Below, piece after piece: positions 51,433-59,982 of a stretch of DNA of 64,000 bases; position 1 is the stretch's first letter, and each line of letters opens with the position of its first letter. Below the pieces are notes generated by a model. That model did not search any database, was not told where the DNA came from, and saw nothing but the letters and a program-made list of their open reading frames with translations. Source of the DNA: Salipiger mangrovisoli (GTDB taxonomy: Bacteria; Pseudomonadota; Alphaproteobacteria; Rhodobacterales; Rhodobacteraceae). The position numbers were made by a program, and so were the translations under genes. The DNA lies in the NCBI RefSeq assembly GCF_015223355.1, contig NZ_JADFFK010000013.1:124001-188000 (forward strand), read 5' to 3'.

Positions 51433-52010
51433 TTGAGCTTCCCCGCATCCAGCGCGGCGAGGATCCAGGTCTTCCAGGTCTGGTCCTTGTCGGCCTTCTC
51501 GGGGATCACCTTCGACGCCTCTTCCATGAAGAAGCGGTAGTCCCGGCCCATCTGCTGGCCCTTCAGCGTGTGCATGTCGAGCGCCACGTCGGGGATCTCG
51601 GGCAGGCGCTCGCCCAGTTCCACCGAGCGGCGCGCCCAGTTCACCAAGTCGTCCGAGGTGCGTTCTTTCTCGCTGCCCGAGATCATGCGGATGGCATGGG
51701 CGGCAAAGAGGAAGCGGTCGCCGGTGGGGCGGGGGTAGCGCTTGTGCTGCTGGTAGAGCGTCTCGACCAGCACGGGCAGCTGCGGGTTGCCGGTGCCGAC
51801 ATCCTCGACCGCGATGACACAGAGGCGGGACCACATCATCTCTTCCATCTCTGGGCTGGTGAGGAACATCTCCCAGCCGAGCAGGATGGCGTTTTCCAGC
51901 ATGCCGCGGCGCAGGCTTTTCTGAAGGGCCGAGATCACGTCATCGGCGGCAAAGCCGTGCTCGGTGGTGGTGCGCTGCCAGGGATCGGGGGGTTGGTGTA
52001 CGTTGATCAT
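51429..52010 (-). CDS. RarA/MgsA C-terminal-like helical protein
   Basis: A 193-residue alpha-helical protein resembling the C-terminal (clamp-loader collar and MgsA) part of RarA, without the AAA+ ATPase: DDVISALQKSLRRGMLENAILLGWEMF and SRLCVIAVEDVGTGNPQLPVLVETLYQQHKRYP match its helices, including the EDVG turn. No Walker motif is present, so it is not a truncated RarA in this window. GGAG is six bases before the ATG. Coupled to the deoxyribosyltransferase-like gene. Function unknown; nucleotide or replication-stress related is a guess. Confidence 0.68.
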   Translation of the reverse strand: MINVHQPPDPWQRTTTEHGFAADDVISALQKSLRRGMLENAILLGWEMFLTSPEMEEMMWSRLCVIAVEDVGTGNPQLPVLVETLYQQHKRYPRPTGDRFLFAAHAIRMISGSEKERTSDDLVNWARRSVELGERLPEIPDVALDMHTLKGQQMGRDYRFFMEEASKVIPEKADKDQTWKTWILAALDAGKLK

Positions 52011-52034
52011 GGATCACTCCGGGTTGTACGGCGC

Positions 52035-52781
52035 TTACGACCAGCGCGTCCTGATGACGCGTTCGGCCCGGTGCGCAAGGGAAAAGCAGAGAACGGCGGC
52101 GACGGTCACCACCAGCGAGGTGCCGAGCGCGCGTTCCATGGCGAAGCGGCTCGCCGCCTCGCGGAACATGAAGCCAAGGCCGCTGCGGCCCATGAGGAAC
52201 TCGGCGAGGATGGCGGCGAGCACGCCCTCGGGGACGGTGATGCGCAGCGCGATCATCAGGTTCGGGACCGCGGCGGGCAGCACGAGGTGGCGCAGCCGCG
52301 CTGCGCGGCTGGCGCCGAGCACGCTGAAGAGGTCATCGGCACCGCGCGGCAGGTCCTTCAGCCCCGCGCCGACGAAGACGAAGGTCGGGAAGAAGGCCGA
52401 GACGGCGACGATGGCGACGACGGTCGAGATGTCGTAGCCCAGAAGTCGCGCCAGGATCGGGATCAGCGCGACCACCGGCACCGAGGAGAAGATCAGCCCG
52501 AGCGGCGTCAGCATTCCCGCCAGCAGCCGCGAGGCCCAGGCCGCCACGGCGACCAGCGCGCCGAACCCGAGGCCGATTGCGACGCCCGCCGTGGCGGTGG
52601 CCAGCGTCTGCGCGGCATTGGCAAGATAGAGCGCGGGATGGGACAGCACGTCGCGCAGCACCGGCCAGGGGGCGGGCAGCACGATGGAATTGAGATCGGC
52701 GAGGCTGACCCAGCCCTGCCAGAGCGCGAGCAGCAGGAGCACCGCCCAGTTGCGGGCGAGGAATTGCGAGAGCCGGGTCAT
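52035..52781 (-). CDS. ABC transporter permease (NitT/TauT/ThiX type)
   Basis: A 248-residue permease with about six helices and the coupling loop GADDLFSVLGASRAARLRHLVLPAAVPNLM. FSSVPVVALIPILARLLGYDISTVVAIVAVSAFFPTF is typical of nitrate/taurine/thiamine-precursor permeases. It overlaps the other permease gene (ATGA) and is last in the operon 55427-52035. Confidence 0.9.
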   Translation of the reverse strand: MTRLSQFLARNWAVLLLLALWQGWVSLADLNSIVLPAPWPVLRDVLSHPALYLANAAQTLATATAGVAIGLGFGALVAVAAWASRLLAGMLTPLGLIFSSVPVVALIPILARLLGYDISTVVAIVAVSAFFPTFVFVGAGLKDLPRGADDLFSVLGASRAARLRHLVLPAAVPNLMIALRITVPEGVLAAILAEFLMGRSGLGFMFREAASRFAMERALGTSLVVTVAAVLCFSLAHRAERVIRTRWS

Positions 52782-53533
52782 CGGAACCTCCGGTGCACGG
52801 CCGCCTCGAAGAGCCCGAGCAGCCCGTAGAGGATCAGCGAGGTCAGCGTGGTCAGCAGCACGGCGGCCCAGAGCAGCGGGATCTGGAAGTTCTGCATCGC
52901 CGAGATCATCAGCAGGCCGAGCCCGCGCGACGCGCCGAACCATTCGCCGACGATGGCCCCCATGAAGGAGACCGGCACCGCCAGCTTCAGCCCCGAGGCG
53001 AGCGCGGGCAGGGCCGAGGGCAGTTCGAGCCGCCAGAAGGCGGTCAGGGGGCGCGCGCCAAGGGTGCGGAAGAGATCGGCGTGCGCGGCCTTGGTGGCCT
53101 CGAGCCCCGAGGTGGCGGCGACGTAGATCAGGTAGGTGACCGCCAGCGCCGAGATGGCGACCGGGATGGTCTCGCGGCTCATCAGGATCATGAAGACCGG
53201 GGCAAGGGCGATGGCGGGCGTGGCGTGTACCAGCGCCACGAGGCGGTCGATCCCGGCCCGTGCAGGCCGGAAGAGCCGGGTGAGCAGCGCCAGCGCGAGG
53301 CCGATGCCGGTGCCGGTGAGGTAGCCCAGGGTCACGGCGGCGAAGGTGGTGCGCGCCGCCCGCCCGAGAAGCTGGTGGTGCGCGGGATCGGCGAGATAGG
53401 CCAGCACCGCCGTGAGCGGCGGCCAGGTGAGCCCGGCGAGGCGGTAGGTGCCGATCAACTGCCACGCTAGGCAGAAGAGAAAAATGCCCAACAGGGGCGG
53501 GCCGTAGCGGTGCAGGCGCGCGCGGGGTGTCAC
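52778..53533 (-). CDS. ABC transporter permease (NitT/TauT/ThiX type)
   Basis: A 251-residue permease starting at GTG 53533, which overlaps the ATPase stop. The coupling loop is KAAHADLFRTLGARPLTAFWRLELPSALP and VHATPAIALAPVFMILMSRETIPVAISALAVTYL is characteristic of the family. It likely forms a heterodimer with the adjacent permease. Confidence 0.9.
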   Translation of the reverse strand: MTPRARLHRYGPPLLGIFLFCLAWQLIGTYRLAGLTWPPLTAVLAYLADPAHHQLLGRAARTTFAAVTLGYLTGTGIGLALALLTRLFRPARAGIDRLVALVHATPAIALAPVFMILMSRETIPVAISALAVTYLIYVAATSGLEATKAAHADLFRTLGARPLTAFWRLELPSALPALASGLKLAVPVSFMGAIVGEWFGASRGLGLLMISAMQNFQIPLLWAAVLLTTLTSLILYGLLGLFEAAVHRRFR

Positions 53534-54315
53534 AGCGCGGCCTCTTCGGGGTCGAGCGCCAGCGTCAGCTCGTCGACCAGCGCGTGGAACTCCGGCGTGC
53601 GCAGCACCGACGGATCGCGCGGGCGCGGGAAGGGCACGGTGACCTCGCGCAGGATGCGGCCGGGGCGGCCGGTCATGACGATGATGCGGTCGGCGAGGAA
53701 GATCGCCTCGTCGACGGAATGGGTGACCAGCAGGGTGGTCAGGGTGCGGGTGCCCCAGATCCGCTGAAGCTCGACGTTCATGTGCCGCCGGGTGACCGCG
53801 TCGAGCGCGCCGAAGGGCTCGTCGAGCAGCAGCACGTCCGGATCGAGCACGAGGGCGCGGGCGATCGAGGCGCGCTGGCGCATGCCGCCCGAAAGCTGGC
53901 TCGGCCGCGCGTCGCGGAAGCCGGTGAGCCCGACCAGCTCGATCAGCGCATCGACGCGGGCGTGGTCGACCTTGGACCCGGCGACGCGGTAGGGCAGGGC
54001 GATGTTCTGCGCGACCGAGAGCCAGGGCAGCAAGGCGTGGTCCTGGAAGGCGACGCCAAGCCGGTGTGCGGCGGCCAGTTCGGAGGGGGCGCGGCCCTCG
54101 ATGCGCACCGCGCCGGTGCTGGCGGTCTCGAGCCCGGCGATCAGCCGCAGCACCGTGCTCTTGCCGCAGCCCGAGGGGCCGAGCACGGCGACGAATTCAC
54201 CTTCGCGCAGGCCGAGGTCGATGCCTTCCAGCGCTGTGACGGTCTTGCCGTCATCGAGGCGGAAGGATTTCGACACGCCGTCGAGGCGGATGGCATCGGG
54301 TATGGCCTGGGGCAT
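53530..54315 (-). CDS. ABC transporter ATP-binding protein (TauB/SsuB/ThiZ type)
   Basis: ATPase of 261 residues: Walker A GPSGCGKST at 46-54, Q-loop VAFQDHALLPWLS, signature LSGGMRQR, Walker [16 protein letters not shown] and switch His in LLVTHSVDEAI. The ATG at 54315 follows GGAG by five bases. The open frame upstream runs across the binding-protein gene in another frame and is not coding. Confidence 0.92.
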   Translation of the reverse strand: MPQAIPDAIRLDGVSKSFRLDDGKTVTALEGIDLGLREGEFVAVLGPSGCGKSTVLRLIAGLETASTGAVRIEGRAPSELAAAHRLGVAFQDHALLPWLSVAQNIALPYRVAGSKVDHARVDALIELVGLTGFRDARPSQLSGGMRQRASIARALVLDPDVLLLDEPFGALDAVTRRHMNVELQRIWGTRTLTTLLVTHSVDEAIFLADRIIVMTGRPGRILREVTVPFPRPRDPSVLRTPEFHALVDELTLALDPEEAAL

Positions 54316-54398
54316 GCGGACTCCGGGGCGGCAGGGACGAGAGGCCATGGGGGCGATGCGCTCCCATGGCCGATGTGCGTCAGAGGGGGCGCGCCCCG

Positions 54399-55427
54399 TC
54401 AGAGCGAGGCGAGCGCTTCTTCCAGCGGGCCGAGATCGACAAGTTCGGAGGCGACCACCGGGGCCTCGATGCCCGCAGCGGCGGCGACCGGCGCGACCGA
54501 GCTTTCCACCAGCGCGACGTCGAACCAGAACGGGCCGGGGCCGCCGGGGGCGGTGACCAGCGGCTGGCCAAGCTCGCTCTGGCGGGTCTGCTGGGCAAGA
54601 TCGAGGCCGAAATCGGCGCCGTATTTCTCGACCGCGAGCTTGGCGCCCTCGGCCGGATCCTTGCCGTTCTGCACCCAGCCGCGGGTCAGCGCGCGCAGGT
54701 AGCGCACCACCAGGTCGCGGTTCTCCTCGACGAAGGACCGGCGGGCGACGAGCGGCGCACCGGGCACGGTGTAGCCGAGATCGCTGAACAGGGTGACGTG
54801 GAAATCCGCGCCCTCGGTCAGGCCCATGTGCTCGAATGTGATCGGCTGGTTGGTGGCATAGGCCATGTAGGCATCGCCGTCTCCCGCCAGCAGCGGCTCG
54901 GGCGAGAAGCCGGTGGGCACCAGCTCGAACTGGTTCTGCTCCAGCCCGGCCTTTTCCAGCACGAAGTTCAGCGTGTTGGCGTCGGCGGGCATCTGCGACA
55001 GGATGCGCTTGCCGATGATGTCCTCGGGTTTCAGCACCGGGTTTCCGGACATCGACATGATCGCCGAGGGGCTGGTGGGGTAGTTGCAGCCGAGCACGAT
55101 GAAGTCGTTGCCGCGGGCGCGCGCCTCGAGGAAGGGGATCCAGTCGCCGCCGGCGAAATCGCATTGGTCCGCGGCCAGCTGCACCAGCACGCCGGGCGCG
55201 TTGGGACCGCCTGGGGTGTAGCGGCCCTCGATGCCCTCTTCGGCGAAATAGCCATTCTCCAGCGCCATCCACAGGCCGGCGTATTCGGCGTTGGGGATCC
55301 AGCCGAGCGCGGTGGTCAGCGGCACGAGGTCCTGCGCGGCGCCGAGACGCGGCAGGGCGGCGGTGCCGAGCAGTGCGGTACCACCGGCGAGGAAAGAACG
55401 GCGAGAGACGTCGGAGAAAGTTGTCAT
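54399..55427 (-). CDS. NMT1/ThiY-type ABC transporter substrate-binding protein
   Basis: Tat-exported binding protein of 342 residues (signal SRRSFLAGGTALLGTAALP). ALGWIPNAEYAGLWMALENGYFAEEGI is the NMT1/ThiY signature, seen in binders of pyrimidine thiamine precursors and other small heterocycles. It is the first gene of the importer operon and divergent to an RpiR regulator. No TPP riboswitch is visible upstream, so thiamine-precursor uptake is only one possibility. Confidence 0.88.
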   Translation of the reverse strand: MTTFSDVSRRSFLAGGTALLGTAALPRLGAAQDLVPLTTALGWIPNAEYAGLWMALENGYFAEEGIEGRYTPGGPNAPGVLVQLAADQCDFAGGDWIPFLEARARGNDFIVLGCNYPTSPSAIMSMSGNPVLKPEDIIGKRILSQMPADANTLNFVLEKAGLEQNQFELVPTGFSPEPLLAGDGDAYMAYATNQPITFEHMGLTEGADFHVTLFSDLGYTVPGAPLVARRSFVEENRDLVVRYLRALTRGWVQNGKDPAEGAKLAVEKYGADFGLDLAQQTRQSELGQPLVTAPGGPGPFWFDVALVESSVAPVAAAAGIEAPVVASELVDLGPLEEALASL

Positions 55428-55554
55428 GATCTGCTGGTGTCCCGTAACTGAGGCTACATCTGCCGCGATGAGTGCGATAAAATTTACATCGGTCCAAGAA
55501 GAATGTGCTATTTGTTACACCGGGGTCGGCAGGACGGTCGGGGGTGCTGAGAAA

Positions 55555-56466
55555 ATGAGCAAGAGTCAGGCGCAATACGGGCTTCCGGCCCAGACCTCGG
55601 TCGCGCGGCGCATCCAAGAGGCCTATCCCGAGCTGACCGCGGCGCAGCGCCAGTTCGCCGAGCTGGTGCGCCGCGCGCCGCTGCGGGTGGCGCGGCTGAA
55701 CATCCATGACGCCGTGGCGCAGGTCGGCGTGTCGGTGGCGACGGCGAACCGCTTCGCCACCGCGCTTGGTTTTGAGGGCTACGCCGAATTCAAGGCCGAG
55801 CTGATCCGCGGCTTCGAGCTGCTGTTCGAGCCCTATGACCGCTTCGAGCAGGAGTTGCAGGAGCATGAGGGGCCGCTGGGTGCGATGCACATGTCGCTGG
55901 CCGCAGATGCCGAGAGCCTGCGCCGGACCTCGGCGGCGCTGACCCAGGAGGATCTGGAGCGGGCGGTAACCCTTGTTACATCGGCGCGGCGGATTCACGT
56001 CGCAGGCTTCGATCTGGCCGCGCATCTGGCGGGGATTTTTGCCATCGACCTGTCGATGATCGGCTGCCGCGCCACCACCGCCAGCAACGGCGGCGGCTCG
56101 ATCGGCGCGATCCGCGAGATCTTCGACTTCGGGCCCGAGGACCTGGTGATCGCCATCGCCTTTCCGCATTACTACACCGACACGCTGCGCATCGCGAATT
56201 TCGCGGCCGAGGCGGGGATCCCGGTGCTGGCGGTGACCGACACGCTGGCCTCGCCACTGGCGGCGATTGCCCGCACCAGCCTGTTCGTGCCGCCTGCGCA
56301 GGGCGGGCAGTTGCCGTCGTCGACGGCGATCCTGGGGCTGTTGGAGGGGCTGACTGCCGCGGTGGCGAAACGCAGCCCGGATGCGACCGAGGCGGGGCGG
56401 CGATTCGCCGAGGCGGCCTACCCGTGGATGACGGCAGGCCCGAAGAGCTGGCCGCACCGCGATTGA
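55555..56466 (+). CDS. RpiR/MurR-family transcriptional regulator
   Basis: A 303-residue regulator with an N-terminal RpiR helix-turn-helix (LTAAQRQFAELV, then LNIHDAVAQVGVSVATANRFATALGFEGYAEFKAEL) and a C-terminal SIS domain (RRIHVAGFDLAAHLAGIFAIDLSMIG; SIGAIREIFDFGPEDLVIAIAFPHYYTDTL). It faces the NMT1-type importer operon across a 127-base gap holding TTTACATC and TGTTACACC elements that may be its sites. The ATG at 55555 gives the standard domain order; the upstream part of the open frame is not conserved-looking. Confidence 0.88.
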   Translation: MSKSQAQYGLPAQTSVARRIQEAYPELTAAQRQFAELVRRAPLRVARLNIHDAVAQVGVSVATANRFATALGFEGYAEFKAELIRGFELLFEPYDRFEQELQEHEGPLGAMHMSLAADAESLRRTSAALTQEDLERAVTLVTSARRIHVAGFDLAAHLAGIFAIDLSMIGCRATTASNGGGSIGAIREIFDFGPEDLVIAIAFPHYYTDTLRIANFAAEAGIPVLAVTDTLASPLAAIARTSLFVPPAQGGQLPSSTAILGLLEGLTAAVAKRSPDATEAGRRFAEAAYPWMTAGPKSWPHRD

Positions 56467-56768
56467 GCGGCGTGCGCGGATTTCTTCGGCCAGCGGGCGG
56501 CAAGGCGCAAACGGTGGCGGGGCGCGTCTACAACGGTACGGACGATGGGAGATTGGGGGGGGAGGAGCGCGGCGACCCCAGGGAGGAGGAGAGGGGTCGC
56601 CGCTTAAATGCGGGGCTCAGGGAGGAGGGGAGAGCCCGGCAAATTCCTTGGCACGTCGCCGTGCCGTGATCCCTAGATAGGTGATGCTGCGGCGCAGCAC
56701 AAGCTTCCGCTACGCAAAGCTGCCTTGCGTTTCCTGCATGGGACGTCGGGTGGTCCTTGCCTCCCGCC
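56467..56768. other. 302-base gene-free region with hairpins
   Basis: Between the RpiR and AraC genes. Contains TGCTGC-GGC-GCAGCA (56685-56699), which includes CTGC-N3-GCAG, and ACGCAA-(7)-TTGCGT (56712-56730). A purine-rich stretch at 56545-56640 carries several G runs. No convincing coding frame on either strand. May include terminators for one or both flanking genes, or the remains of a lost gene. Confidence 0.5.
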
Positions 56769-57557
56769 TCACGCGGCGCGGAAGCGCCTCGGTGGTTCTC
56801 CGAGGATGCGGCGGAACATCGTGGTGAAGGCGGCGGCGCTGTCATAGCCGAGATCGAGCGCGACGGTGGTCACCGAAGCCCCGGCAAGCAGTTTCGGGAG
56901 CGCGTGGAGCACGCAGGCGTGCTGACGCCAGCGCCCCGGCGAGAGCCCGGTTTCCTCGCGGAAATGCCGGGTCAGGCCCCTCCGGCTCATGGCTGCCTCG
57001 CACGCCCAATCGTCGAGAGACAGATGTGCGGTGGGGGTTTCGAGAAAGGCGCGGCAGAGCCTGCGCAGGCGCGGATGCCGGGGCAGGGGAAGCGCGAGCG
57101 GCTGGCGCTCCATGCGGGCGATCTCGACCAGCAGCAGATGCAGCAGCAAGGCGCTGCGCGCGGAGGGCTCCTCGATGGTCTCGAGCGCCACGATCTCGAC
57201 GATCAGCGCCTGCACCAGCGGGCTGACGCGCAGCACCTCGGGGCGGTCCAGCGAAATGTCGGTGACGCCGGGGTCGAGGTAGACCGACCGGAGGCGGACC
57301 GTGCCGAAGGTGGTGACCTCGTGCTCGAGCGTCGCCGGCATCCACAGCGCGCTGTCGGGCGGGACGAGCCAGCTGCCGCGGTCGGTGAGCACGTGCAGCG
57401 TGCCCGAGATCGCATGCATGAGCTGGTGCCGGCCGTGGCTGTGGCGCGGAATCCGCGTGGCACCGGGGTAGTCCGACGCGATGCCGCTGACCGGCGCGCG
57501 CAGCGACTCGGCCCGGGCAAGACGTTCGAAGAGGCTCGTGTGGTCGTCAGGGGACAT
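56769..57557 (-). CDS. AraC-family transcriptional regulator
   Basis: A 262-residue regulator: N-terminal cupin (TRIPRHSHGRHQLMHAISGTLHVLTDRGSWLVPP) and a C-terminal double helix-turn-helix (LSLDDWACEAAMSRRGLTRHFREETGLSPGRWRQH; VTTVALDLGYDSAAAFTTMFRRILGEPPRRFR). The ATG at 57557 has GGAGG five bases upstream. It is divergent to an Fsr-type drug exporter, a pairing common for this pump family, and is its likely activator. Confidence 0.9.
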   Translation of the reverse strand: MSPDDHTSLFERLARAESLRAPVSGIASDYPGATRIPRHSHGRHQLMHAISGTLHVLTDRGSWLVPPDSALWMPATLEHEVTTFGTVRLRSVYLDPGVTDISLDRPEVLRVSPLVQALIVEIVALETIEEPSARSALLLHLLLVEIARMERQPLALPLPRHPRLRRLCRAFLETPTAHLSLDDWACEAAMSRRGLTRHFREETGLSPGRWRQHACVLHALPKLLAGASVTTVALDLGYDSAAAFTTMFRRILGEPPRRFRAA

Positions 57558-57666
57558 GGCCGCCTCCGTGCGGGTGAGCGCTGTGGCCCGATCGCGAAGA
57601 TAAATGTCTGAACCACGAAAGACCGCGCCGGGCAATCGGGTAAACGAGGGATGAAAGGACCTGTCC

Positions 57667-58863
57667 ATGACCATCTCCCCGATCCATGCCGCGCCGCGCA
57701 CCGAGGCCCGGACCACTTACGTCATCCTGGCCGCGATCAGCCTGTGCCATCTGACGAACGACCTGATGCAATCCGTGCTGGCGGCGATCTACCCCTTGCT
57801 GAAAACCGAGTTCTCGCTGGATTTCTGGCATATCGGCCTGTTGACGCTGGTGTTCCAGGTCACCGCCTCGCTGCTGCAGCCGCTGGTCGGCATGGCCACC
57901 GACCGGCATCCCTTTCCCTGGGCGCTGCCGATCGGGATGGGGGTGACGATGGTCGGCCTGCTGCTGCTGTCGGTCGCCCCGAGCTACGCGCTGCTGATCG
58001 GCGGCGCCGGGCTGATCGGCATCGGCTCGTCGATCTTCCACCCCGAGGCCTCGCGCGTGGCGCGGGCGGCCTCGGGGGGGCGGTTCGGGCTGGCGCAGTC
58101 GGCCTTCCAGGTCGGCGGCAATTTCGGCACCGCGATCGGCCCGCTGCTGGCGGCGCTGATCATCGTGCCGCTGGGTCGCGGTTCGGTGGGGATCTTCGCC
58201 GCGCTGGCGCTGGTCGGCATGGCGATCCTGATCGGGGTCAGCCGCTGGCACGCCAGGGAGCGCAAGGCGGCCGCGCGGCGCCCGGCACCCGAGGGGCACG
58301 GGCTGCCGAGACGGCGGGTGCAGCTTGCGATCGTGGTGCTGCTGGCGCTGCTCTTTTCCAAGCAGGTCTACATGGCCTCGATGATCAGCTACTACACCTT
58401 CTTCCTGATCGAGCGCTTCGGGCTGACGCCGGCGGGGGCGCAGAAGATGCTGTTCCTGTTCCTCGTCGCGGTGGCCTTCGGCACGGTGATCGGCGGGCCG
58501 GTGGGCGACCGCATCGGGCGGCGCAGCGTGATCTGGGTGTCGATCCTGGGGGTGCTGCCGCTGACCCTGCTGCTGCCCTATGCCTCGCTGTTCTGGACCG
58601 GGGTGCTGTCGGTGCTGATCGGCGTGGTGCTGGCCTCGGCGCTTCCGGCGATCATCGTCTTCGCACAGGAGCTGGTGCCGGGCCGGATTGGCACCGTCGC
58701 CGGGCTGTTCTTCGGCGCCGCCTTCGGGGTGGCCGGGATCGCCGCGGCGGCGCTGGGGCTGCTCGCCGACAGCGTCGGGATCAGCCTTGTCTTCCAGGTC
58801 TGCGCGGTGCTGCCGGCGCTTGGCCTGCTGGCGGCCTTCCTGCCCCGGCGCGGCATGGTCTGA
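57667..58863 (+). CDS. fsr: MFS transporter, fosmidomycin-resistance (Fsr) family
   Basis: A 398-residue, twelve-helix MFS exporter. SLCHLTNDLMQSVLAAIYPLLKTEF and GIGSSIFHPEASRVARAASGGR are distinctive for Fsr proteins, which expel fosmidomycin and related phosphonates in known cases; physiological substrates vary. AAAGGA precedes the ATG. Regulated most likely by the adjacent AraC protein. Confidence 0.87.
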   Translation: MTISPIHAAPRTEARTTYVILAAISLCHLTNDLMQSVLAAIYPLLKTEFSLDFWHIGLLTLVFQVTASLLQPLVGMATDRHPFPWALPIGMGVTMVGLLLLSVAPSYALLIGGAGLIGIGSSIFHPEASRVARAASGGRFGLAQSAFQVGGNFGTAIGPLLAALIIVPLGRGSVGIFAALALVGMAILIGVSRWHARERKAAARRPAPEGHGLPRRRVQLAIVVLLALLFSKQVYMASMISYYTFFLIERFGLTPAGAQKMLFLFLVAVAFGTVIGGPVGDRIGRRSVIWVSILGVLPLTLLLPYASLFWTGVLSVLIGVVLASALPAIIVFAQELVPGRIGTVAGLFFGAAFGVAGIAAAALGLLADSVGISLVFQVCAVLPALGLLAAFLPRRGMV

Positions 58864-58869
58864 GGCGGG

Positions 58870-58897
58870 GGTCGCCCCCTCCGCGAAGGGGGCGACC
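58870..58897. terminator. Bidirectional terminator hairpin
   Basis: Ten-base perfect arms GGTCGCCCCC and GGGGGCGACC with an eight-base loop between the convergent Fsr-type exporter and DMT permease genes. Confidence 0.72.
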
Positions 58898-58901
58898 GAG
58901 G

Positions 58902-59915
58902 TCAGCCTGCCTTGCGCGGGCGCGCCGCCTGCGGCGCGGTGGCGGCGGGCGTGGTCGCGGCGGCGGGGGTGACCGGCAGCTTCGGGCGGCGGTGCGCCAG
59001 CTGCTCTCGGTGGATGAGATAAAGCCCCGATCCGACGATGAGCGCGATCCCGGCCCAGACCATCGGCGCGGGGAAATCGCCGAAGACCAGCCAGCCGAGC
59101 AGCGTCGCCGAGGCCAGCTCGACATAGCCGAGCGGGGCGATCAGTGCCGAGGGAGCAAGGCGCAGCGCGTAGGTCAGGAAGATGTGCGAGAGCGTTGCCG
59201 CGACGCCCATGCCGCCGAGATAGGCCCAGGCCGCGCCATGTGGCCAGACCGCGCCGCCGCCGAGGCTGTCCGGGAGGATCCACAGGAAGGGCAGCCCGAG
59301 GATCACCGCGGCGATGGCCGTGGTCGCCTGCTGTGCCACCGGCGCGAGGCTGCGGAGCTGGCGCGTCACCAGCATGTAGCCGGCGAAGGCAAAGGCGGTG
59401 ATCAGCGGCAGGATCGCGGCGACGCCGTGGCTGGCCAGTCCGGGCTGGACCACGAGGAGCGCGCCGCCGAAGCCGACGATGGAGGCGAGGATCCGGCGCG
59501 GGCCGACGCTTTCGCCGAGCAGCGCCCAGCCGAGGAACATCAGCACGAAGGGTTCGATCTGGGCGATTGCCAGCGCATCGGCGATCGGCATGCGGACCAT
59601 CGCCCCGACGAAGCCGATCGTGGCGATCAGCGACAGCGCCGCGCGCGCGATGGTGAGCACCAGCTCGCGCGGGGTGAGCCGCAGGCGGATGCGCAGGATC
59701 ATCGCCAGCGCCACCATCAGCACCCCCTGCACGACGAAGCGCGCCACGGTGATCTCGGCGACCGGCAGGCTGCGCGTGGCGAGTTTCGAGCCGACGTCGA
59801 TCAGCGGTGCGGTGGCGCAGAAGCCGAGCATGAGCAGCGCGCCCAGAAGCGGGCGGTCGGCCTGCGGCGCGGCGGTGGGGGCGGTGGTGGGGGCGTCGGG
59901 CTTTTGCATCCGCAT
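58902..59915 (-). CDS. DMT-superfamily (EamA) permease
   Basis: A 337-residue membrane protein with about ten helices arranged as two EamA repeats (ALLMLGFCATAPLIDVGSKLAT near the N-terminus; ASIVGFGGALLVVQPGL at the first repeat's end; YVELASATLLGWLVFGDFPAPMVWAGIALIVGSGLYL at the second). Such proteins usually export metabolites; the substrate is not evident. The tail after 310 is alanine-proline rich and basic. Start at ATG 59915, with another ATG two codons later; neither has a strong ribosome site. Confidence 0.85.
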   Translation of the reverse strand: MRMQKPDAPTTAPTAAPQADRPLLGALLMLGFCATAPLIDVGSKLATRSLPVAEITVARFVVQGVLMVALAMILRIRLRLTPRELVLTIARAALSLIATIGFVGAMVRMPIADALAIAQIEPFVLMFLGWALLGESVGPRRILASIVGFGGALLVVQPGLASHGVAAILPLITAFAFAGYMLVTRQLRSLAPVAQQATTAIAAVILGLPFLWILPDSLGGGAVWPHGAAWAYLGGMGVAATLSHIFLTYALRLAPSALIAPLGYVELASATLLGWLVFGDFPAPMVWAGIALIVGSGLYLIHREQLAHRRPKLPVTPAAATTPAATAPQAARPRKAG

Positions 59916-59982
59916 GGCATGATCACAGCGCCGCGATTTGGCAAGAGGGCAGATGCATGGGCGCGCCTGTGGCGCTGCGGGA

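Noticed and set aside
51429-52010. Pseudogene remnant of rarA
   Set aside because: It has its own ribosome site and start, is coupled to the next gene and no ATPase-coding sequence precedes it, so it looks like an intact separate gene.
55428-55554. TPP riboswitch upstream of the NMT1-type binder
   Set aside because: The CTGAGA core and the other conserved thi-box blocks are not present on the minus strand.
56528-56845. Minus-strand open frame of 105 codons in the large gap before the AraC gene
   Set aside because: Overlaps the AraC 3' end, has composition unlike real proteins here and no ribosome binding site.
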